Below are positions 57,422 through 64,000 of a stretch of DNA of 64,000 nucleotides, piece by piece. Within the stretch, counting starts at the first letter, position 1; the number at the start of each line of letters is the position of its first letter. Under the pieces are notes generated by a model, which saw only the letters and a list, made by a program, of their open reading frames with translations, was not told the DNA's origin and did not search any database. The stretch is from Lamellibrachia satsuma. Lineage: Eukaryota; Annelida; Polychaeta; Sabellida; Siboglinidae. The position numbers were made by a program, and so were the translations under genes. The stretch spans positions 974,001 through 1,038,000 of the forward strand of contig BSQZ01000102.1 in NCBI GenBank assembly GCA_033239005.1, read 5' to 3'.

Positions 57422-58734
57422 TATTTAGCTGTAACAAACAAGAAAAGGCATTGCAGTCACTCAGATGTAACGGATGCAGCAAAGGAGCCTTAAGGAGGTA
57501 TGATCATAAATTTGACATTTTCGGTGTTTAAAGCTGATTACCTCGGTACTTTGTGCAGAACATCATAAACTATATTTGTCATATATATGTAATATCTCAT
57601 CTAGCTCCTTACAGTGGACATGTTGGGAACAACAAGTTTATTACAAAGATGAGCTAAGTGCAGTCTTTGTAACAAAGATATCTTAGTATATTGCTATAGT
57701 CAACAGAACAGAGTTGAGTCAAGCACTAAAGGCGTTAAGGTGAGTTCGAAATAAAAGACCCACTCACCCACAAAACAAGACACAGAACTGAACTTTACTC
57801 CACTCGATTTTCGGTAATTGGCCAATTAGAGTTGACATAACAACTCGCTCTGGAATGCATGCTTTTATGCATTTCATATGCCTTGCTTCACATCAGGATC
57901 ATTTCAATGTGCTTCACACACTGAAATACATTTAATTTGATAAATTAAAAACAACTATTTTGGATTTGTTGGTTTGTAGCGATCACATACTTATGTACAC
58001 GTATTGTAGAATTTAAAATGTTATCCTCCCCACAAATGATTTCAAATGGGAAAACTAGCAACTAACTGGTCACCTTAACGTAACTGGCAACATGAACAGA
58101 ACATTTAACTACCACTATAGAAAGCATACCTTTTCAAAATTTTTCCAGATGCTCCCAGTCAATTGAATGTGAACTATGACCCCCAGTGGTTACTCCAATA
58201 GCGAGTTGACAACCTATTTCGTACATATCAGACGTCTGATTCAGGCCCAACTGTAGACTAGGACAATGGAAACGGAATTAATAACGCAAGAGAAAATCAA
58301 AGCCACATCGTGCTTAACGAACTCCCAAAACACACCACATTCCGAATATTTAATGTATATGGTTACCACGGTGACACAATAGCAAAATACTAGTAGTCAC
58401 TCGGGGACTACAGGAAATCTGAAATCAGTAACACCATGATGACAATGATCATAACCTGAGAAATATCTCTTTCACCAACATGATAAGTAATGTATGTACA
58501 CTTAGCATAGAAGCGTCCTTATAAATATACAGTGTTAAAGCTCATATACTTGGATGGAACATGCTGTTTACACCAACAACATCAAGTAACACGTCCAGTA
58601 AAATGTATGGTCAATCACAACTCCAATATTACACTTCCAGCAGCACTAATGTGCCAAGTCAACAATCTTAATTCTCGGTAAGCTGCAGCGTTGCCCGACA
58701 CCTGCCGCCATCACAACGCGCGACACTCAAATGT
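57422..58734. other. Intergenic DNA between cytochrome c copies 3 and 4
   Basis: No coding segment recognised. Confidence 0.5.
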
Positions 58735-58877
58735 CTATTTTGCGTTCTCTAGAAATGCAATTAGGTTTTATCTGTCTGCCTTCTTCTTAAGTCCGGCGAA
58801 GATCATCTTCGTCCTTGGGATGTACTTCTTTGGGTTCTCCAGGTAAACGTCGTGGGTCTCTCGGCTCCAGACGATGC
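58735..58877 (-). pseudogene. CYCS: Cytochrome c copy 4, exon 3 (nonsense codon)
   Basis: Acceptor TTTGCTAG before 58877. Encodes [19 protein letters not shown], then [16 protein letters not shown] with Met80 present. TAA (58768-58770) follows, and beyond it the same frame reads NLIAFLENAK to TAG (58735-58737). One nonsense change thus removes the C-terminal helix. IPGTK reads IPRTK. Without these defects the length would be about 103 residues, the family norm. Confidence 0.85.
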
Positions 58878-59643
58878 CTAGCAAAATAAGAAATTCATAC
58901 AGAAGGCTACACAATAGTGCACAGGCATGCATTTGTCACCATGACAAAGTGGAATATAGCACATACCAATTATGTTCCAAATACAGAAATTTGTCATAAT
59001 ATCACCAAAACAACGCATGCATGCATTCTTCTGGTTGTAATGTTACGCTAATCAAACATTCATTCCCTTTTCAACAGGTAACCAATGCATAGACCATTTA
59101 CATATAAAAAACACACACATAAAACCAACATTGATTTATTGACCAGTTGAATCAAACTAGGTAAATGGACGCATCATATAACAGAGCCGAATTTGGCGTT
59201 GATTTCTTTTTTCCCTCTCGAGGAATGAATGTATATTATTATTTTTATCTAGACATTACTTTTTTCCAAACAAACATTCATCTGGGCAAATTATTGCAAC
59301 CAGGAAATGAGCACCTTGGATAAACGTCCGAACAGATGCAAGCCAACAACTTTTCTTAAGATTTGTTAAAACGAAACATTTGCTTCAGTTTTATATTCAC
59401 CAGTATCAAATATGGATAACCCTCAAATATCCCTTGCACTTTGTATTTTTGTTCATGTGGGTGGGTGGTTCAAGAGTCTACTAGAATTACCACAAAATAA
59501 TATTTTAAAAGTTTCTCCCCATTGAAATTTTGCAATTCACTGCATTGGCAATGCACATAACCCCTTAGTTTTTTTAACTACTGGATTTTTTAAATATTTA
59601 CAAAGTTTCTAAATGATCACAAACCCACATTTTTGCCACACAC
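58878..59643. other. Intron of cytochrome c copy 4
   Basis: No embedded feature recognised. Confidence 0.6.
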
Positions 59644-59818
59644 CCTTGTTCAAGTTGGCATCAGTGAAGGAATATCCCGGAGCCTGGCCAGTCTTGCGTC
59701 CAAACATCCCAAACAGGTTGGGTCCCTGCTTGTGCTTTGCACATGACTCAGCATTGTGGCACTGTGCACACCTCTGGACGAAGATCTTCTTTCCTTTTAT
59801 CTACATCACCCATCTTGC
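59644..59818 (-). pseudogene. CYCS: Cytochrome c copy 4, exon 2 (1-nt frameshift)
   Basis: Acceptor TTTTCTAG lies 5 nt before the ATG at 59813. After MGDVDK, an A run has one base too many (the exon is 1 nt longer than its paralogues). The rest then reads in the next frame as [36 protein letters not shown] and [13 protein letters not shown] is intact. The donor is GTGTGT. The extra A may be a sequencing error, but the nonsense codon in exon 3 is a second, independent defect. Confidence 0.85.
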
Positions 59819-59822
59819 CTAG

Positions 59823-60379
59823 AAAATAAACCAACACTGGCGTACAACCAAGCAAAACGTCTGCTAGAGGAGCAGGAAAGTGGCACAACAATTTGCTATT
59901 GCTGCTAAAAATGTGTCTGTTATGTGATTACGATGCTGCAAGAACTGTATTATTTTTTAATTACTGGATTTTGTTATATTTACAAAGCTTCTAAATGATT
60001 TATTAGGTGATTATGATGCTGCAAGAACTGTATTATTTTGCTGTTCGTTAGTTTCGTGAAATGATTTGTATATGCATAAACACAGGATCTGCCAATCATA
60101 CTCTTTCGTGTCCGATATAAAATGTGGAAAAACTTACGCTTAGCTTTAGGCCCTTCTTACTTAGGCACACTTTGTCAACTGTTATGTACAAAGATTGTTT
60201 AATAAACCATTTGGAGTTTTTCCATGGCACTACATAATAAACAAAACTGTCTTTACCGATCTCTTGACTAAAAAGAAATAAGTGTTATTAAGTGTTTTTA
60301 TACAAAAGCTGACCAAATGAATTTGAATTGTGAATCAGAGATTTAAAACCTAACATTATAGCGATAAATGAGGTAAAAC
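59823..60379. other. Intergenic DNA, no gene seen
   Basis: Includes a short near-duplication (AGCTTCTAAATGAT near 59985 resembles 59605; GATGCTGCAAGAACTGTATT occurs at 59932 and 60018). No coding region. Confidence 0.5.
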
Positions 60380-61530
60380 CTAAAAACCCAAAATGTCTAG
60401 TTACCACCCAGAGTTCTCGCTAGAGGGATATAAAATATTTTCCCAGAATATTGAAAACCAAGAAGGGAGAGGAATCATAATATATATTGAAAATTCCTTA
60501 CCAGCAGAAGAAGTTAATCTGAACACATCATTGAAAGAATGTCTATTTGTAGAATTAAAACTTATTAATAAAAGAAATCTTCTATTTGGATGTATTTACA
60601 GAAGTGATTCTGGGTCAGATGAAAACAATGAAGAACTTATAAATATGATTAAAACAACATTACAGTTAAATTACTCACACATTATAACTGTTGGAGATTT
60701 CAACCTCCCTGATATAAATTGGACAACTAAATCTAACAATCCTAACAACCTAAATTTTTAATTTGTAGAATGTTTAAGAGATGCATTTAAATCTCAACAT
60801 GTGAGACATCTGGTTCTCTCTCAAAATGTGAGATCTCTGGTTGGGTCTCAACCAGAGGCAGAGGTTCAAATAACCCAAATATTTTTTATTTAATTCTATC
60901 AAATGATGAAGACATCGTAGGAGATGTAGAAAACATCAGCCCATTAGGAAGAAGCGACCACTGTATATTAACTTTTGAAATTATGTATACAATCAAACTA
61001 AATAATTACACTAAAAGAAGAAAGTATTACAAAAATGCAGATTTTTTATAGAATGAGGATTGAGTTTTCAAAAATAGATTGGAAAACCAAATTTAAGGAT
61101 TCACACACTAATGTAAACAGACAATGGGAAATCCTAGACAGAATTAAAACTACTGGAAGAAAAATACGTACCACAAATATAAATCTCTAAACACAGGAAG
61201 GCAAACTTTCCCCTGAATGCCAAAACTAGAAAGCTGATTAGGCATAAAAATAGATTATGGACAAAATATATAAAAACAAGATATGGGAAGAAATATTTAG
61301 AGTACAGCACAATTAGTAACAAAGCCAGAGCTTTAACACGAAAACTTAGAAAGGAGTTTGAAAGAAATGTAGCTAATCAAACAAAAAAGAACCTAAAAGC
61401 CTTCTGGCAATATTATAAAACAAAACTACAATCAAACCAGAAATTGGTAAATTAAATATCCAACCAATCCCAAATCAAACACGTCAACAGATGATGGGGA
61501 AAAAGCAAATATTCTTGCAACCTGTTTAGA
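60380..61530 (+). mobile_element. LINE fragment: APE endonuclease and linker, decayed
   Basis: The frame 60393-60761 encodes GRGIIIYIENSLPAEEV, LFGCIYRSDSGSDENNEEL and TVGDFNLPDINWTT (the GDFN block). Downstream, shifted frames give NPNIF, DIVGDVENISPLGRSDHCIL (the SDH block) and KARALTRKLRKEFERN, the linker that precedes RT in such elements. It stops before the RT proper. The endonuclease sequence differs clearly from that of the LINE at 12909, so it is another family. Confidence 0.8.
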
Positions 61531-61602
61531 AGTATGTATGTCTGTACGTATGTATGTGTGTACGTATGTGTGTACGTATGTATGTGTGTGCGTATGCCAT
61601 GC
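61531..61602. repeat. (GTAT)n/(GTGT)n tract
   Basis: Irregular GTATGT and GTGTGT units directly after the LINE fragment. Confidence 0.9.
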
Positions 61603-62235
61603 TACTCATTCTACTCCCTTTGTGACTCGCGCGTCACACTTTCACGTTCAGTTAATTTTTTTAGAAATTCACCTCACTATTATCTTTCTTCCATTCTCCC
61701 AAGTTACGCTATACAAGGTCAAGGCATCACTAGACGTTACTACAATTGAGAGTATTACGTCTCTATTATCCAAGAAGCCATCAAGATATTGACTGGCAGC
61801 ACCGCGTACCAAGGCATAGATGTATATTTCTGTGATTATGTGTATGTTGACATTTTACCAAGTCACCCCGTCCGGAGGGTGGGTATTTGTGCTAGTAATA
61901 TTAATAATATATCGTGTTAGATTAGTCAAATTATGGTAGATTCAGTAAAATAATAAAATGAGCAGTAAAACATGCCAGCTATAATGTAGTCAGCTTCATT
62001 GGTAGGTGACTGCAGCATTTAATTATTCTACCAAAACCCGGTATCACAGTATATCTACTTGGTGGGGGGAGATATTGCCTACGTTATCTTTCCCCGGGGG
62101 AAATGTATCTCTCCCGTGGATATTCTTCCATAATGTGCCGTTGCGTTGTTATATAAGGAACTCGTATGTTCCGATAAATACTTCAATGTAAAATTACCAC
62201 TAAGTAACGTAAATGTTTGATGCCTAGAAACTAAC
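61603..62235. other. No gene seen
   Basis: Nothing recognised. Confidence 0.4.
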
Positions 62236-62406
62236 CAGCCGTTTGATGTCTCGCTGTGGGCGTCCTAGAACATAATAACGTGGCTGCCTCGGCTTATGCT
62301 AGGCGCGCGTTGATGAGGCCAAGGCGTTTCGGGGTGCGGACGATCTTCACTATGCCGTTCGGTTTCGTGTCCCGGACGTACTGGTGGAGCGGGTCCACAA
62401 ACTCGG
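62236..62406 (-). pseudogene. GALNT: GALNT locus C, exon 3 (broken)
   Basis: Acceptor CTACTTAG before 62406 and donor GTTAGT after 62236, matching locus A exon 3. It encodes EFVDPLHQYVRDTKPNGIVK and [17 protein letters not shown] then replaces a Gly codon, a 7-nt deletion follows in the GDVIMF text, and TAG precedes the DAH motif, whose Cys neighbour is also changed. It cannot encode the metal site. Confidence 0.85.
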
Positions 62407-62509
62407 CTAAGTAGATAGGGAAGAACGTTGCATTTTGACTTGTTTACAGTAGGTAGCTTGCATACACTTCCCTCTCCTTATGTTCCCTCATTCTCCGCTC
62501 CTCCACCCC

Positions 62510-62655
<146 letters not shown>

Positions 62656-63062
62656 CACGCCTGGATGCGTTTATGTGTGTTATGGCGGTTCGAATATATC
62701 TGACATTTGTTCTGATGCGAAATCTTAATGATTGTCTTGCTAGAAAGCAATTGATAGCCCTTGTTGAGACGACGAAAGCTCTTCTGGTTTAGCATAAACA
62801 CCAGTTATAAAAAATAACCTGCAAGGCACCCTGGAGGGCAAGTGAAGACGGGCAGCCAAAGGGAAAACTCGTTGAAAGAATTACAGGAATGGACCCAGTA
62901 AAGCTTACCAACCCAACTACGGACAAAAGAAGACAGGCAATGCTGACTAAGAGTATGTGGAAATGGCACCATACGACCGTCTCGGTCAAGGGATGATGGT
63001 GAAATCTTAACCTCTGATCCTCATTTTGTTCACTATGCTTATCCTGGGAATGTGAGGCTCAC

Positions 63063-63229
63063 GTCTGGCGCTGGAGTCGTCCAGCAGGATGATCTCGTGT
63101 AGATACTGCGGCGGACTGCGATTGACCATGCTGTGGACAGTGCGCAGAATCGGACTCCAAGCCTCGTTGTAATAAACGACGATGACGCTGGCATTGGGCA
63201 GGTCTTCCGGGTAGACCTTCCGACGACAT
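63063..63229 (-). CDS. GALNT: GALNT locus C, exon 2
   Basis: 167-nt exon, acceptor CTCCTAG before 63229 and donor GTGAGC after 63063. Encodes [52 protein letters not shown]. The frame is intact and keeps the NRSPPQ block that locus B has lost. Its exon 3 partner is broken, so locus C is probably a pseudogene or fragment. Exon 1 may lie beyond the right edge. Confidence 0.85.
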
Positions 63230-63544
63230 CTAGGAGAGGAATGCATAATTACGATATTTACGTACATGACCATAACATCGTTGACACTTGGCATAACAGT
63301 AACTATAGCTATGAGTATAATGTACACTTATAGCATTAAATAGATCGCATGCATATGCTTAAAATAATAATAATCATATTTTAGGCAAAGCATATCATTA
63401 ATATGGGTCAGAGAAACTTCTATTAAGACCAGACATGATCGCACTCATAGGAGCAACTGTGATATCTAAAATATTACTTAAATTGTCTGGGCTGAATGCT
63501 GAACTATCCATGTTACTAGGACACCATAACAAGATTTTCTAAAT

Positions 63545-63940
63545 CTTAGAGGTACAACGCCAAACTCTGCACCAGTGGCGCCACCCACCATTTCACCACT
63601 GCCATTTAACTTACATTTAATGTGTAGACTCAGCACATCGTTATTTCATTTGGTACACTACTAATTTTGTTCAATAATATCTTAATTTCAATTGCATACA
63701 ACTGCGGATAGTGTTTGCATTGAACATACAATAACGTTCGTTTTTGCTTGAAACTAAACTACGTATACACAATTTGCACATTTACAATGCACAGTTGCAA
63801 TGACGTAACACGTCGTAAACAACAACCGCGTAGCCTAGACAACCATTCGTTTATACCACTGCGCAACTGTCCATTTAAAAATTATAATCAAGTTGTGGCA
63901 GTGATATGCAGTGGCGCCACTGTTGGGGAGTGTGGTACAC
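63545..63940 (-). mobile_element. Second copy of the putative inverted-repeat element
   Basis: Reverse complement of 11425-11812, with the same CAGTGGCGCCACTG palindrome near each end. It lies in intron 1 of locus C. Confidence 0.45.
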
Positions 63941-64000
63941 AGTCTGACCGTTTTTACCGTCAACCATTATCTGTTTAATTTGAATGTTTATCGTGTTAAC

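Overview
The window is nuclear DNA of an animal. It has spliced genes with GT-AG introns, long AT-rich introns and intergenic DNA, many microsatellites and minisatellites, and a heavy load of LINEs, hAT, Harbinger, MULE and Polinton remnants. The LINE repertoire and gene style fit a marine lophotrochozoan (annelid or mollusc; a siboglinid tubeworm is my guess, inferred and not proven). I see no bacterial operon, CRISPR array, rRNA or recognisable tRNA.

Layout. 1-1000: broken Harbinger/ISL2EU-type transposase (-). 3.0-13 kb: fragments of two polypeptide N-acetylgalactosaminyltransferase (GALNT) genes. Locus A (-) has exons 2 and 3. Locus B (+) has exon 1, exon 2 and the start of exon 3. A Polinton remnant and a frameshifted MULE transposase lie between them. 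12.9-16.4 kb: a CR1/L2-like LINE with an SGNH-hydrolase first ORF, inserted into exon 3 of locus B. 16.4-25.4 kb: minisatellites and more broken copies of the same LINE, one carrying a nested insertion with target-site duplications.

25.4-38.0 kb (+): the main gene, in 14 coding exons. It predicts a secreted protein of about 1112 residues: signal peptide, VWA, Thr/Ala-rich linker, VWA, then three EGF-VWA pairs. All five VWA domains keep the metal-binding (MIDAS) residues and every domain boundary is a phase-1 intron, which points to growth by exon shuffling and tandem duplication. Three 1-nt indels disturb its reading frame as given.

38.4-45.7 kb: a 38-bp minisatellite, a 42-bp repeat, a retrotransposon tail, and a complete but decayed hAT transposon (43380-45690) with a perfect 8-bp target-site duplication. 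46.8-59.8 kb (-): four tandem cytochrome c copies with the conserved animal intron position. Two have lost the Met80 haem ligand, one is cut short, and the most canonical has a frameshift and a nonsense codon. An RTE-like LINE fragment with a 419-codon open RT frame (51.7-52.9 kb) and two MITE-like elements lie among them. 60.4-61.5 kb: a LINE endonuclease fragment. 62.2-64.0 kb: GALNT locus C (-), whose exons 2-3 and introns are an inverted copy of locus B.

No truly unknown system is evident. The most noteworthy items are the VWA/EGF gene, the cytochrome c array with haem-ligand loss, and the three-copy, partly inverted GALNT fragments.
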